64,000 nucleotides of DNA, taken from positions 4,778,041 to 4,842,040 of the forward strand of contig JASSKH010000017.1 of the NCBI GenBank assembly GCA_031763025.1, written 5' to 3'. Below, in pieces: positions 33,676 to 47,895 of the stretch. The notes under the pieces were generated by a model. The model did not search any database and was not told the DNA's origin. It saw nothing but the letters and a program-made list of their open reading frames with translations. The DNA is from Macrocystis pyrifera (Eukaryota > Sar > Phaeophyceae > Laminariales > Laminariaceae). Made by a program: the position numbers and the translations under genes. Positions within the stretch are counted from its first letter, which is position 1; every line of letters begins with the position of its first letter.

Positions 33676-35749
33676 CACATCACTGCTGTGACTGAGTTCC
33701 TCGACTGAGAAGCTACAGCAGTACCCCGTAACGCAAAGCACTCTGGGCGGAAATATAAGGATCGTTTGCACATCAACATGCACACCAAGTGGGCCTTATA
33801 TTTACGTCCAGTCCCGAGTGACATTTGGATCCGACGTATAGTTTTGAACAATTCACGTTGTTCGTTAGATATACACGTTGCCTTTTTCCTATCTCATCTG
33901 GTATAATCTTTTTGCTCTACATCTCCCGCTCCCTCCGTTCCGTAACTCAGATCCCTTAGTATGGTCACATAGCGGAAAGCTCTTCCTCCGCCCTCCTCCC
34001 CGCTCGGGTGCGTGTGCGTCTTCATTTCTATCTCGAGAAGAGTAGTTCCGCATTTTCTTCCCTCGTCGACTCACATTGTCCGATGGCAGACGAAATAAAA
34101 ATACTAGTAGCGTAAATTCTGACGCCTGAACCGACGCTTCCCCAATCAACCAAACCTGAAAGGATGACTTATGTTTTTCCATGTATTATAGTACGTACCG
34201 ACTAGTGGGTATAATACATGTAGGCGACTTTCGCGGTAAGGCGCCACTGGTGCTGCTCCCCTGAAACAAACTCTCAGGTCGAAACGCCGTTTTTTTTGTT
34301 CTCTCTGCAAACGCCAAAAACTGTCGGTTAGAAAGTTGCGCGAAAAGAAGATAACATGGGTCTGATTGCCTCGAGTTTTTTCTTTTTCGCCGCATTCCTG
34401 AACTTTAGTTTTTTCGCGCACCTCGCTAATCAACCCTGCCGGGATGATTCAGGGGGAGTAGCACCGCCCAAAAAGCTGATCGGCCCAAAAAATCACTAGA
34501 GCAGTTTTTTGTTTTTTGTTTTTCATAAAAAAATGTGTACAAATCCTTCACCAAAGCTTTAAGGCCATTTTCGGAAGACGTGTCTGTTCTTCAATATGAA
34601 GCAACGCCGAAACGAGCTATTGTGATGGAATGCGAGTTCAAAGTGCTCGCACTTCGAACCAGCAATGATCTGGCGCACTGTTGTCTCGTATGCGAGACAC
34701 GCACTCGTTCTAACAGTAGAGCCGTAAAGTTATGTCAGCAGTATTACTATAGACCGTGATTGCTAAGCCGCGTCTTGACTCTGTTGTCGTTCTCACTTTA
34801 TTCTCCATTATTGTTTACCGTACGAGTATCCTCCTGACAGTCTCACCTGCGGTACGTAGATCGACTTCATAGTACTTACTGTTATGCTTCCCCTTCTTCA
34901 GCACTACTGTGGTGCTCCTCCATGCTGCTGAGCGTTGACTAGATGGGCTGCTGTACTGCTGTCGTAGTCGCTACTGAACGTCTATCACGGCATTAGATTC
35001 TGCTGTTGCCTATTTCTTAACAGATGGCGGATTCGTGATCACCACCCCAAAGTTACCCTACCCTGAAAATGTCAGCTCTTATGGCAATATGTAGCGCAGT
35101 TTACAGGGGAGGGGTTGTTTGCCGCCATCTCCGTTCTGGGGCATTTTAGGAACGCTATAACTCGATCGCATTAATGAAATCGGAAACTATATAACGACGG
35201 ATTCCCTATTTCCGCCCCAACATTACCCCACCCTGTTTATTTTTGGCACGATCAGAGCTGTTGCAAAAGGAGGGGATATTTTTTTTTTTATCACCCCCGC
35301 TTTCTTGCGTTTTTGAAAATACCCCTAGGGAGCAGGCAATACCCGTTGAAACCCGGACACTGCCTATCATATAAGTTTCTAAACTTCGCGGTATGATTTT
35401 AAATAGAGAACTGCAAACTGACTTCAAAAATTTAAGATCTCAGCCGGGGATTTTGTATCATCTTCTCCCCCCCTCCTTGCAAAAACGCCGCGCCTTACCG
35501 CGGAAGGCGCCTATATACATTCAAAGACACCTACCCAAGAGAAAACGATTAAACAAGAGTAAGGCTGATATTTCTTTCTCAGCGACAAGAGAAAACACGA
35601 GAGACATTATTTACTGTTCATCAAGTACACGTAATTAAGATACAAAACAATCAACGATTCTTTTTCCAAAATTCGATGCAAATCAATCGTGAGCAATGAG
35701 TGGGAGTGCTCCATGAAGCCTCCGCGAGACAAAAATGAAGGCATGTACG

Positions 35750-35753
<4 letters not shown>

Positions 35754-35792
<39 letters not shown>
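35754..35792. repeat. G39 homopolymer, unit 2
   Basis: Uninterrupted run of 39 G, an unusually long G homopolymer capable of quadruplex folding; its exact length is uncertain in any assembly. Confidence 0.9.
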
Positions 35793-35793
<1 letters not shown>

Positions 35794-37588
35794 GACACCT
35801 GAATGTGACCACGTCTTGTTCAGAAGGCCGTCGGGAGTATTATGAACTAAAATCACCGATATACGAGTAGAGCTGCAAAGCAAAACAAAAGTACACCACT
35901 TTGTCCAGCAAAACAAGGACCGTTTTGATTAAAAATGGTTATACGAGCAGTCGTTATGTTTTGGTACAGAGTACAGTCCGGGGTTCAAATCTTTCCGACG
36001 TCCTTCTGGCCATTTTTTCTTGTTTCATGGAAAATACGGAAATATACACCTGATTTCTTTTATTTATTTATTTTTGATCCTCCTTGGAGATCTGGGTAAA
36101 AAAAGCTTACGCCCAACACACTTTCTTATTTGTGTACCGGTTCTTGTCTATCTGTAGAACACAGATTTTAACGTGACACTCCACCAGCGTGCATGTCATG
36201 AACTTGCCGGACCTCTTTAGTCGACCCTTTTAGGTTCGACCTAGAGGTAGGGATAGCCACCCAGGACTCAACAGCTCATTTTGCTCTGTCTTTTACCTGG
36301 GTAGTGCGAGATTTGCCTGCGCCTGTTCTTTGTTGACTTTTGCATTTACCCTCCTAAGGCTCTCCAGTCAAGGGACCCAGCTAGAAGAGTAGCGACGATG
36401 GGTCTCCACCTGCCGTCAGAAAAAAGGCGCACTCGCTAAATAAACCCATTTGCCCTACCAGGTTCACGTTCAGGCTTCGTATCACCTCACAATCTCAGCT
36501 CTCCAAAGGCTTGGGGAACGTGCATACCCTAGCACGGTTATACCCCTGCCCTACACCACTTTGCGGCGCTTCGGCTCTCCCTGAAAATCATGGCACACAC
36601 TTCCAGGCAAGAGAAAGCGCCACAAACTCTCCTGCTCGTGTTAGTGCTGACTAAAGGGATTGCAGCCCCAGAGTAAATCCCGATGTCCCGGCTTCACAGT
36701 CAGTGAACCCCGGATTTTGCTCTTATTACAGATACACCCTAACCACTCAGTGGTCAGGGTATTGACAATATTCGATAATACAGCCGGCCTTAGCCTCCAT
36801 TCCTGTTTCTGATTTCGTATCGTTAATAATAGGCGTTCCCGTGCTGCGTGTGCGCATAAATATGTATCTTACGTGCAGGTAAATATTTGCGTTATTGGTT
36901 CCCCACATCTCCTCTCCTCCCTGCCCACCCCCTCTCCCGAAATATTTTTCGGGATGACATCTCGCGCCCCCCCCCTTGCGTAAAGGCCTTCCTTCGACAA
37001 GGAAGGTGGTGATTTAGGTACCGTGGATTCGACAGCGAAGAGAGAGGTGTTTCTTCTTGGAAGCGCGAGGTGAGACTTGTTCGTGCAAGCAAAAAACATG
37101 CCGGTGCCGCTCTGTTCTGGCCGGAAATGTAATTCCCGTTTGGACTCTGATGTCAGTATCAAACGTTGATTATAGTGCCAGACATACCAGTACCGCTCTG
37201 GTCTGGCTGGAAAATACAACTATCAATGTTATTCCCTTTCGTTTGTGGGCTCTGATGTCAATACATACACGGCGATCATGTTTGGTCAGAGACTCAGAGA
37301 AGTAAGTTGAAACAAGGAAAGCAGGTCACACGAACACACACAAAAAAACAACAGCACCGAATGGTACTCGCACTAAAAGCACTACAAAATATGAAATCGA
37401 CTCCCCGCTTTGTTTTCGAGACAGGTATGATGTGACTAGGTTAAACCATGCTGGTAAGATATTTGTTTTCGTTACCTGTCCCTCTGTTCTTCATTCTGAC
37501 CTTTCTAGGACTGTCTTGCGTTCTTTTATTCTTGTCGTGTATGTACCCTCGGAGCGGGGTGTGGGGGTGAAGAGCGTCTGCGATCATC

Positions 37589-40500
37589 ATGGACCGCACT
37601 ACGCGATACGTCCAGCTCGCGCGACAGACGGTAGGCGCAATGCTGCGGGCATGGGATCAGAAAGGAGGCAGCCAAGGGTTCGATCGGCTGTGGGAAACCC
37701 ACAGTGAGGTGTGTCACGAAAATATGAAAGTACAACCCACAACATCATCAGACCGATCACAGATCACCGATCGATCCCCACATCTTCATCTAGATCTTTG
37801 AGGGAGCAGCTCTCGGACAGATCACCTCATCCCCACTTCATGGCCTAGATATTTCCGAGAGTATATCATTCCCTGATCTCAACTGGTATGATCTACAGTA
37901 GCAGAAGCAGTAGTAGTAGAAAGTAGTAGTAGGAAGTAGTGGTAGCTCATGTTACCGGGTGGGAGCCGTGCAGTCTGCATGGCGCATTTCATCATGCACA
38001 CGTGGAGAACGTGTTTCCTGAGTTGGACCCGTTGTACTGTACAGATGCCGCACGGCGTCTCATAGCGGGAGGTTTTAGTAGGACCTACCCTTTTATACTC
38101 TAGACAGACGGGCCGTGATCTACAGCAGTAGCGTGGATCGTGGTGACCTGTCGGATATTGTGGCGTGTGCTATGACAGATAGAAAGGTACGAGCACTTTT
38201 TAGTTCGTTTGTTTGTTTGTTTGTTTGTTTTTTCTTTCCGAACGACGGTGCTCCTTAACCCAAAAATTGTCGGAATTTCATTCTTGTGTTGTTCGACCAA
38301 CTATTATGGGATTTTTTTTTTAAGGGGTCTCAGAACTGGCTTTTTTTGCCGAAAACCGGCAACTTACTCGACGGGACTGTCAAAAACACCGGTAGGCTCC
38401 TCAGGATGCTCCCCTTCGTTTTCCGAGAGCTTTCTCGAGCACTATTCCGTTTCTCCAGAGTCGTATTTCCAGTTCTGAGGACATCGTGATTTTTCATCAA
38501 AAATTCTCGAAGATCCACTATTGCTGGCCCCAGTTGAGACCAACAGCAATATTTCTGACCCTCCAGAGAAAAGTGATTGGCAGCCCCAAAATTTCAATTA
38601 GGACTCTGGAGAAACGGGAAATTGTTCCTGAAAGCTCGTAAAAAACTACGGGGAGCATTTTGAGGAGTCTATCGGTGTTTTTGTCTTTCCCGCCGAGTAA
38701 CACGCGTATGTTCGGCCTAAAACCCCAGTTCTGAGAGCTCAGAAGTAATTTCCCATAATAGTTGGTCTTCGCAGTAATTTTCGTTGTATGCTTATTGTTA
38801 GGCCATCGTAGGATGGTACATCGGGAAGCACTCACATTTTCCTCCGAAACGAGATGTTGCGTGAGGGATAGAGTTCCTTAAAGTCAACTGAGGAGACTCG
38901 GAAGAAAAAAAAAATGGTGCATCTCTACCGCACCGTGCGTCATCGATATTGGGTAACATCCGTTCGTGTCATCGATGTCGCTCCGTTGCCCTTCGTCGAC
39001 AAGAACCATCGACCCCTAGTGACTCGTGGCGCTCGGAGTACTCCCTGACAACAACTGAGACGCATGCATGATACTGTAGTACGGGGTGAGTATGGCCCCC
39101 TAGTAATGCCGTATACGAAGTTTATAGAGATAATATGGCATTATACTGTAGTGAAAAATACCAACTATTACTGACTGACGGGTCTCCTTGAGTTATTAAC
39201 TATATGCTCAACATCGTTGCAAAACTGTTACTTCTACAGCAGTACTAGTGTTTTTTTGTTTTTGGTACAAAGCGTCTCAATTGGGGCTTAACCCCTTTTC
39301 GGAATGCAGTCCCCCATTTTGGGGACAAAACTACATATAATTTGAGTGGTCTGTCCTCCGAAACGGGTCTGCAATCCTAAAAGGCTGAAATAACCCCTAC
39401 CTGGTATGTGTTTTTAGACCCAACAACATCGTTGAGTGGATGAGCGCATCTACTAACTGTGGTGTGAACCTGCACCATAGTAGAAGGGATCGACTCATAC
39501 ATATACAGCATAATCGTATCCTGTTGCCTAGCTTAACCCTAAATACCTCGTACCTTCACACGTGGCGTCGTCGAGTCCTCTCTGAATGAATGAACCGGTA
39601 TACACGCATATACCCCCTCCTTTCCGACAGGCCGCCGAGGAGGTAGCGCGAATCACGCGCAATCGCATTGTGGGCCAAGTACCCTCGCTCGTGCGCGATT
39701 ATTATGGGAAACTGGCCAGCACCGTACGGCGATACATGACCACGAAGGGCATGGGGTGCGCGGCCGCCAGGGCGTCGGTTGCCGCCAGCACGCTCCAGTG
39801 CGGAGTGGATCCCAGACGTATGGTCAGGTCCCACGCGTGCCGTGCGGCAGCCACTCTGCTCATGGAAGCGGGGGATGAGTGGGTGACGACGAGCGAGACG
39901 ACGAAGCTATCGCGCAGGCTTATCGGGGGGGAGGTGCTCTGGCCCAAGCACGTCACGGTGAGTTTGAAATGCCCCCAGATCACGAGTTTCCGTTGCATCC
40001 CGCACGCGCAGCACGCGTGCGTATGTATGTGTATTGGTGTGTTGTGTGGCGGGTGTCTATTTTTCGTTTGTTGAGTGCACACAACGTCCACATTGTGACT
40101 GCAACCTTTTCGCTCGCTCGCTCTTTCAACCACCCCTCAATCCCCCCCCTCTACCCCCGCGTTCGTGGTGAAAACAGCGCGAACTCTTGTTGGTTACTTG
40201 AAGAAGCGAGTGCACCTACCTATCGCAGCAGCAGTAATATAGGGAGTAGGAATATTCACATGATCTACTACGTCCCTAAATATGATCAACGTACATGTAT
40301 GAATAATTAATCCAAACAGAAATTATATTTCGGGCCAGAGTGTGGGCTCCTCGCTTGAGGAGGCCCGTTTGTCGACAAAAAAAAAGCCGACAAAAAGCCA
40401 ATCGAGATGAAGATCAAGACGAACAATCCCATGGCCTACAGCATACAGTAGTAGGTGTACAAATGCATGCCTTCGTAGTGTATAATCACGATACAATGAA

Positions 40501-43223
40501 CGGCGTTCCAACGATATGGTTGGGGGTCGTACATTTGAATACTTGCGGTACAGCCACGGCTCCGCGCGTGGCGCTAGCTAGCCCTGCGTTGCCCGTCGCA
40601 CTTTGTAAATACATACCCGTGGTAGTGTTTGTAGTACCTGTAGTGTGCTGTGATGTACTACTCTGAACAGCAATGTGAGAACCGTCGTGAAAGGATGCTA
40701 CGTACGGGTAGGGGTGCAACCTACAATTTTCTGATAATTTTTTGAGGCTCCTCGCTTGAGAAGCTCCATACCTCAATACCTGCAGTAGTAACACCCAAAA
40801 TCTGACGTTTTCATAATTGTGTAAGCTTAGCCCATGGCCTAGGTGCTAACGGAAGCTGTTGTGCAGCACAAATCGGATATGTACTTGGTAGTTCTTCCTC
40901 AGCCGAAGAGCTCCGTCACCCAGATATGTATTCTTCATGACGTCATAGAAAACCAGTACCAGGCATATATGTACGCGCGATCGACGTATCAAACGCAACT
41001 TGCAAAAAGTGAAATTTCGATCGAATTCCTCGATATCACAGCAGTTGAGGTTATTTGAGAGAAACAAATAAATTATAGGGGTAAACACGACGTACGTACG
41101 TATATATTTTGCAATCGACCGCCTAACAGTGCTTTGAAACGCACGGAAGCGCTGTTATTGTAGATGGCTCGACACTCTGGCAAGTGTTTCCTAGTGTGTG
41201 CACACCATGACACGTTTTTAGTTTTTCGTAACTTCCTCTCCGTTTTTCGTCACGACGGTTTCCCAAGTCTACCACCTCCCCTCCCGCGCCCCTTTCGTTC
41301 GTACGGGAATCATCATAAATTACTGCACCCACAGACGGCACAGGCGGCTGTAACGACTGCACTGGACAAAATGACCAAGTCCCACGATGTTCCGAAGCTG
41401 TTCGGAGGCTTCTTCACGGAGCTCATGGCCGCTGCGCGCACCCGACGCAAGGCCGAAGGATTAGGGGTGGACGTGGCCAGGAAATGTACGGTCCGGGGAG
41501 TTCTCGCGCGGGGTCTCCCCAGCGAGCCCGCGAGGGCTGCCGCGTTCGCCGCGGCAGCCTTGCTCGTGAACACAATTCCCGACGGCGTGATGTCATCCGG
41601 CGGTAAAAATAACATCGCAACCTCGCACAGCAACCCATCTGCCCACGCCGGTACTCCCTCATCCGACACTTTTTCGCGCCGCTTCTGTGGCGGTCGGTGA
41701 TGCCGAGCTCAATGCACCTATGCTGCGCATGCCGCCACCGCCGCCGGCACCACTACCGACACCACCGTCACCGCCACCGCCACCGCCGCCACCACCGCCC
41801 ATGGCTTCCCTGGCGTACCCCGCGCAGACTACCTCTTCCTCGCCTTCCGGGTTGAGACATGCAGCACGCGTGGCCAGCCCTACAGCCTTCTCTACCCCGA
41901 CGATGCCGTCACCGACGGACATCATGAGCCCCAGCCCCTGGGGTAAGCAACCACTGCAAGGACGCCTCGGGGCCATGGGTGCCTCTCCGAGCTGCGCTCC
42001 AAGGTCGAGCAACATTGCCGGACGACATGGCGTGGACAGAATCCGCACGACGGCTTCGCCGACGCCGCCCATTGCAGAAACGGCGGCGGCGGTTCGAGTG
42101 ATGGAAACGACTGGCGGCCTGGCGCCGCCCATTTCGAGCGGCCTCTCCGGTACTACGGCAGCCCCGGAAATCTTCGGTACGCCTGACAATGTCGGAACGA
42201 AGCGAACGGCACGCTTTGATTCGGGGGCGGTGATTTGCGTGACAGGACCAGCGGCAGCGGCGGCGGCAGCGGCGGCGGCGATGTCGGCGGCGAAGGCAAG
42301 AGCACTCAGGACGGGCGTGGCTGCAAGTCTGACCCCTTCCCGTGTCAACCAGGGCGGTGAAGCTCTCGGGTCCGGTAGCTCCGGACTTCCTGCTGCGTCG
42401 ATAGCAGCGCCGACTACAGCGGCGGACGCCGGAGGGGTTGGGGAGGGAGTCACTGCAAGCTCGACTCCACCCAGAGGCAACCAGGGCGTCGGAGCTATCG
42501 GGTCCGGCGGCTTCGGGCTGCCTATTTCGTCGGGGGCAGCGCCGGAAACAACGGCAGAGCCCGGCGGCGGGTATGAGAAAAGCGCGCTGGCGGGCATTTC
42601 TTTTTCGTGCTACGAGCCTCAAGGTGTCGGGGCCCCAGAAGCTTCTTCCATGCCTGGACTGTTCTCGCCAGCGCCAACGACTGGATTCCAGACGCCGGAG
42701 GCGGCCACTGTCGCTGCAGCAGCGGGCGACAAGGGATTTTGGGCTGCTTTCGAAAATATCGAGGACGCCTTCGGACCCGTCGGCAACAACTCCGAGTTGA
42801 ACATGCCAGTCGCGTCGGACGCAGCGGCGGTGGCAACGGCGGCGGCGACGGCAACGGAAACGGGAGTGGTAGCGGCGGCGGAAGCGATGCCGGCAGCGAC
42901 GGTGACTTCCAGCCCAGCGGCTGCAGCGGCTGGCGTGGAGGGAGCGGGGGGCATCGTGGCGGCTCACCCCAGACACCCTCAACCGCTCGGTGGCCTTTCC
43001 CGCCTTTGCACCTCCCCTTTCTTCTGGCCGCGAGGCGGCGAAGAACATTTCCGGTGCGGACATTGGCACGAGCAGTGGTGATAACGGTCCCACCAACGTC
43101 GGTGGGGATGACGGTAGCAGTGGAAGAGTCGGCGGCAAGAGGAAAGTCGCCGGTTTTGAGAGTGATACCGAGAACCCTCCATGCGATGGGGAGGGGCAGA
43201 GGAAAAAGATCCGTGTGGGGTGA
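37589..43223 (+). pseudogene. Array gene copy C, disrupted in exon 3
   Basis: Same three-exon structure as copy B: exon 1 at 37589-37708, intron 1 at 37709-39630, exon 2 at 39631-39957 (327 nt, 109 open codons), intron 2 at 39958-41334, exon 3 at 41335-43223. Exon 2 shows the unbroken reading, with the segment GMGCAAARASVAAS. Exon 3 is split over three frames: a one-base expansion of a T run near 41671 and one of a C run near 42966. Start, splice sites and stop are otherwise kept, and the Ala tract is two codons longer than in A and B. It could be a young pseudogene, or a functional copy with homopolymer sequencing errors. Confidence 0.6.
38295..38767. mobile_element. Fold-back element, unit 2
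   Basis: Orthologue of the 474-bp fold-back element at 18825-19298, with the same ends and arms and scattered substitutions. It lies in intron 1 of gene copy C. Confidence 0.75.
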
Positions 43224-43413
43224 AAGGGTGGACGGGGAAGAGGGATTGGGGAGCGGGGGAGTTGGGGGCGAAATGTGGTGCGTTACTTTAAGTATCGCAC
43301 ACATTATCCGTTACGATGCATGGACACGCTTTGTTTTCATTGCCACGGAGGCAGTAACGTCGTCTTTTGATGCACAAGCGAGTTAAAATGGCCACACACG
43401 GCACAGGTGTGGA

Positions 43414-43539
43414 AGTGTGGGCCGGTAGGTGGATGGGTGGATTGATGGATGGGTAGATGTGGGTAGATGGGTCGGTGGACGGGTGTGGGTCGGTGTGGGT
43501 GCGTGGGTCGATGGGTGGATGGGTCGGTGGGTGGATGCT
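43414..43539. repeat. TGGG minisatellite after gene copy C
   Basis: Counterpart of 3401-3524. Confidence 0.85.
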
Positions 43540-45406
43540 TAAAATACCGACCCCGTTGGCGTAGCAGCGGTTGTACCACCAGTATGTACGAAGCGCATTG
43601 CTTGTTGTGCTTCTGTGCTTTGGTGTTGTCGTAACGTTTTCTGTTGCTCTCGCGGTGTGTGAGCGGAAGGGAAAACGTTTTGGCACCGCGAAGGTTCTCG
43701 CTTGAGCGAGCCGCCACTACGGTTGACGTCTGGTATCGCAGCGATATCTGTACAGTATCGTCCGTGGCGGGCATGCGAGAGTGAGGCGTGTCGGATGACA
43801 CAGGCAGGCAGGCAGGCAGGTGTGTGTGGGCATCTAGACAGCATGTATGTACGTAGACGCAACAAAGAAGTGCGGGTTCTTTGGCATTCGATAAACTTCC
43901 GATGAGGGCGTACTAGCTTCAAGTCAAGGCAGAGTTGTTTCAGCCACTAGCGGAGACTACTAATGCGCGAAAGTAGTAGTAGTAGTGGTGCTTTAGTGTA
44001 ATGTACCAGGCCTTGGCCCTGCGTTTGTTGATGAGGTGGAAACGGTGTTCGCGCAGTCGCGTGTGCGCACACAATGCGTTTCTGCGCAACCCGTTTTTCT
44101 TGTAATGCTTGTGATGGCAATGTTTTCATGGTGTTTTGCCCGGGTTTCGCGGTGGGCGCTGTTCTGCAGAGCCGGAGATAACTACCCGCGTAGACAGCGT
44201 GGGAGAGGGCGTCGTTGAGCTCACGCTCCACAATTTTTGCGTGATGGACGACGTTTGGCCGATATCGCCGTACGTCAGTGTAGAGAACATGTTCTAGGTG
44301 CTCCAGTGCTTCTGGGTATACCTTTTTTGTGTTTTAGTCATCACCTTCACATTTCACCTAGTCTCGACTGAAGTTTTACTCTCAGTGACTTACTGAACTA
44401 TAGCAGTAGCCGTGGTGGTCACAGGCGTTTTCCTTTGTCGCCCCCCGATACGTTCGCCTTTGTTTTGTATCGCGTAATGGGTTCAGTATTCCCACTGTTC
44501 CTCGATTTCCATCGAATTTTGTTTCTTGGTTTTTGAATATGCGGGAAAAAAAATGTGTACCGTATGTAGGTTAGTTGTACAGCATTGTTTCATGGCGTGA
44601 CGCAACAGGGTGAAATATGTATACTTGGTACAGGATTCCTGACATTCTCTTCATATAGGGTGGGAGTGGGAATTATTGTCACCGACAAATTGCCAACATC
44701 AATACTTTCGGAAATGGTCTGTTTACCTCGATAGGGGAGGGGGCGGCGATTATTGATGCAAGCGGCCTTCTGGGGCGAGACCGCAGGCCGGTCCCTGACA
44801 CGAGCTGTTTCACTGAATATCCCTCACAAGCATGATGTTTACGTTACCCCTCTGGCAGAGAAAAATAATCTACCTGGTACTTGTTAACTTGATACTTCGA
44901 AGTATCAGAGTCGAAAGTAGCATTTATTATTTATCAGAGGTAGTAATTCTAGACCGTGCAGGGGAATATGACTCTGTCCTCTGCAATGTGTACACCAACC
45001 ACTTAGTTAGACATACGTAGCTCGAGGTAGGGGCGTCGGGCTCCCGAACAGAAATAGAGCCTTCCACTCTGACCGGTACTTTAATCCCCGTTTCGACTCT
45101 GGTTTGACCATGTCACGGATATTATGCTCTCGGCCAGACGGCACGTATGCTGTACAGGTATAACACTCACAAAATCCATCGTATATCAAGCAGTGCGAAC
45201 CGCAAGTTAGTGTTATTGTGCTGACACGCCACCAGTCGCCACGCCGCGCTGAAAAAATTGCCCGCGTGCTGCGCTAAAGCGACTGTGTATTCCGTGTACT
45301 CTTCAAATCCCAACGACGGACGGCAACACAGCTCTCTGGCCGCGATTCGTTACATGCCTGTTAGCAATGACTAGTACGTAGCACAAAGGTAAGTGAAGAA
45401 ACAATC

Positions 45407-46672
45407 CTGGACCCACACTCCACTTTTTTCATTTTGGGCCGGCCGAGGGGGGGGGGGGGTGTTATTTCTCAACGTACACTAAACTCTATATAAGCAACGA
45501 TGCAACACTAATTCCTATACACAACAAGTCACATGACCTTAAACTGGGGGTTGCTGTGGACGAAGCTACTTAAACTGGGTACTATCAAGTCACTTCGTCA
45601 TTGATCAGAGCATTCAGAGTTCAGATTTGAAAGAATCAGCGCTCCGCCCTAGACTGCTGTGTATACAGGCGAACAAACACTGCCTGATCCATTGCCTGGT
45701 GCAGCCTGATCCTAAAAGCTAGCAGCCTCGGCAACGTAGATCAGGCAGGTAACTCGAGCTGAGTACACCACGAGGCTCTACCTTGAAAGCCACTGATGTA
45801 GGTTTTGGTACAGCGCGAAGAAGAAGCCGGCGGCGAGGGGGCGGGGACGGGCGGGAGGGGTGACGATCATGGCATGTCCGACGTAGGTAGGTCTGGCCGG
45901 AGAACGGTACCGAGGAGGTGGTGGAGTGAAGGATCCGATGATGAGTAGGTCAGGGGGTGCTTGGGGCGGGGGGGACAGTTGGTTTGCGACGAAACGGCTA
46001 AGCATGTTCCGGCTCCGACTGCAGCGGCAAACGGAACGGCCCAAGCTTCGCATAAGACTTGCCTATGAGGGCGGGGAAGTGGTCGGAGGAAAATCTGAAT
46101 GGGCTGCTCCAAATTGCTCCTTTTTTGTATGTGTGGATCGTCTGCCTGTGCGCGCCATTCATTCAAGTAGAGATTAGTTGGGTTGTTGTAGACCAGTCAG
46201 TGTGCGGTGGGCGGTTCCAAATAATTTTCGTCTACCCTAAGGCGACGGGGGGTCGTACTTTTATCAACAAGCAAGTCCTTTACCCGTTTATTTCCGGCAA
46301 CATCTTGGCGGCACTGGTTTGTTCGAGTTAGATTAAGGTGGATCGAAAAAAACGATATATTTTTTGTGCCAGCTTTGGCCAGCCAATTGTTTTGCGAAAA
46401 CCCCAAACAACAGTAATTAAACCAAGATTAAACAAGAAAAATGCGTACCAGGGATACTTAACTTGAACATCAAACAAGAACAACCCAACTGCACATAAGC
46501 AAGACGTGAACAAGATCGTAACAACATTGCGCATGGGGCTTGAATGTAGCGTTTCGACAACGTTTGCTGACCAACTGGAGTCAACAAGGCTTCGGAATGC
46601 CTATATTTTGTTAAAGAAGATATACTAAAATTGGGCCGGCCGAGGGGGAGAGGAGGGGGAGTGCGGGTCCAG
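45407..46672. mobile_element. Candidate inverted-repeat element, unit 3
   Basis: Orthologue of 25933-27200, nearly identical, including the internal ~350-bp segment (45460-45811) and the right-end mismatch. Confidence 0.45.
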
Positions 46673-47624
46673 TATTTTTTTTCATTTGCCCTTGCGTAGG
46701 ACCACATACAGTAAGATGAGACAATATGGAACTGGCCCAACTACTGGTATTTTGCAGGTCAACTCCTCCTCCTCTTTCCCCTCCCCCCCCTCCTCTTCGT
46801 CCTCTTTCTCCACCTTCTACATTCGATTCATTAGCAGTAGCATCATCACTACCATGATTATCACAAACAGCACCAGCACCAGCGAAATGATCGTCAGCAT
46901 TAAGAGCATGGCAGCATCAGCAGCATCCGTAGAAGCAGAAGAAGGAGTAATAACATCAGTCTTTCTAAGCATCAGCGGCAGCATTGTCGTCAATTAGTCC
47001 TAGCATCCGCATCAGCAAGCACCACAGTCACCAGCATCAACAGCATCAGCACCACAACAGCCTCCTTACCCCCCCCCCCCCCCCCTCCCTCTCTTGTTTT
47101 TTTTCCAGCACATTTTCCGGAAGAACAAGCCCAAAAGCCTCTCAAAAAACGTCAAAACGAAAGCAAAGAACGGCACAGCAGCAATACTACAGGGGACGCA
47201 AACTCCACTTCACTCCATTGCCATGCCAGGTACTGGTATAGTGTAGCGTTGTTGACTACACAACAAATCACTCCACGCAACACACGGTCTTGACCCCTCC
47301 CATCCCCCCCGTCAGACTCCCCCCTCAACCCGCCCCCTCGCCCCTTTCGCGGACCCCCCCCCCTTCCCCGTACAAGCCTAGAAAGAGCAGCAGCAGAACA
47401 GTGATGTATCAATATTTTCGGGCACGACAAGACCTTTTTCTGTCTTACTATACTGGTTTAAATATAGAGAGACGCCCAGTCATGGGATCAATCCGCGATC
47501 TCCTATACCAGATATATGAGTACCAGGTACGTACGTGCCAGGTATAGCACATTTACGCAAGAAGCGTACCTTGTCGCGCTCGTTTGTCCGCCACCATGAT
47601 GGAGGCGTAATCGTTGCTCACGGC

Positions 47625-47735
47625 CTACGTCCTGTCGAGGTCGTGTGTGTCCCTCCACACGCCCACAGCCAGGCCGGCGGCGAACGTTAAAGCGAATACG
47701 ACATACGCGATGCCGAGAGCTGTGGTCTCGGACAT
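47625..47735 (-). CDS. Short ORF, 36 aa, single predicted membrane helix, unit 3
   Basis: Orthologue of 28149-28259; the product differs only at residue 14 (F for S). One further change (ACG for ACT) is silent. Same TAG after RT, same open frame beyond it. Confidence 0.3.
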   Translation of the reverse strand: MSETTALGIAYVVFALTFAAGLAVGVWRDTHDLDRT

Positions 47736-47895
47736 CCTCGGCCGCACCACCAGCGGTAGTATTAGCATATCCTACGTACGTACAGTAGTGCACATCCTCG
47801 GCCGCACCAGCAGCAGTAGTATTATGATATCATACTTACGTACAGTAGTGCGCACCTGCAGCAGCATCGTAGTATCAAGTGAGGTGTGATTATCT

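Larger units (their letters stand above)
23762..37588. other. Intergenic block, unit 2
   Basis: Counterpart of 3210-18119 without the unit-1 insertions and with a ~350-bp segment (25986-26337) that unit 1 lacks. It contains a 36-codon membrane-type ORF on the minus strand (28149-28259) but no other gene I can support. Stretches 24075-25390, 31100-32840 and 34195-36780 hold nothing recognisable. Confidence 0.6.
20530..39996 (+). repeat. Tandem array unit 2 (19.5 kb)
   Basis: Second unit, same orientation. It has the empty sites for all insertions private to unit 1 and a very short CTA array (about 10 repeats at 30691-30722). It has a 39-G homopolymer at 35754-35792 where unit 1 has 19 G. It holds exon 3 of gene copy B and exons 1-2 of copy C. 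Confidence 0.95.
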
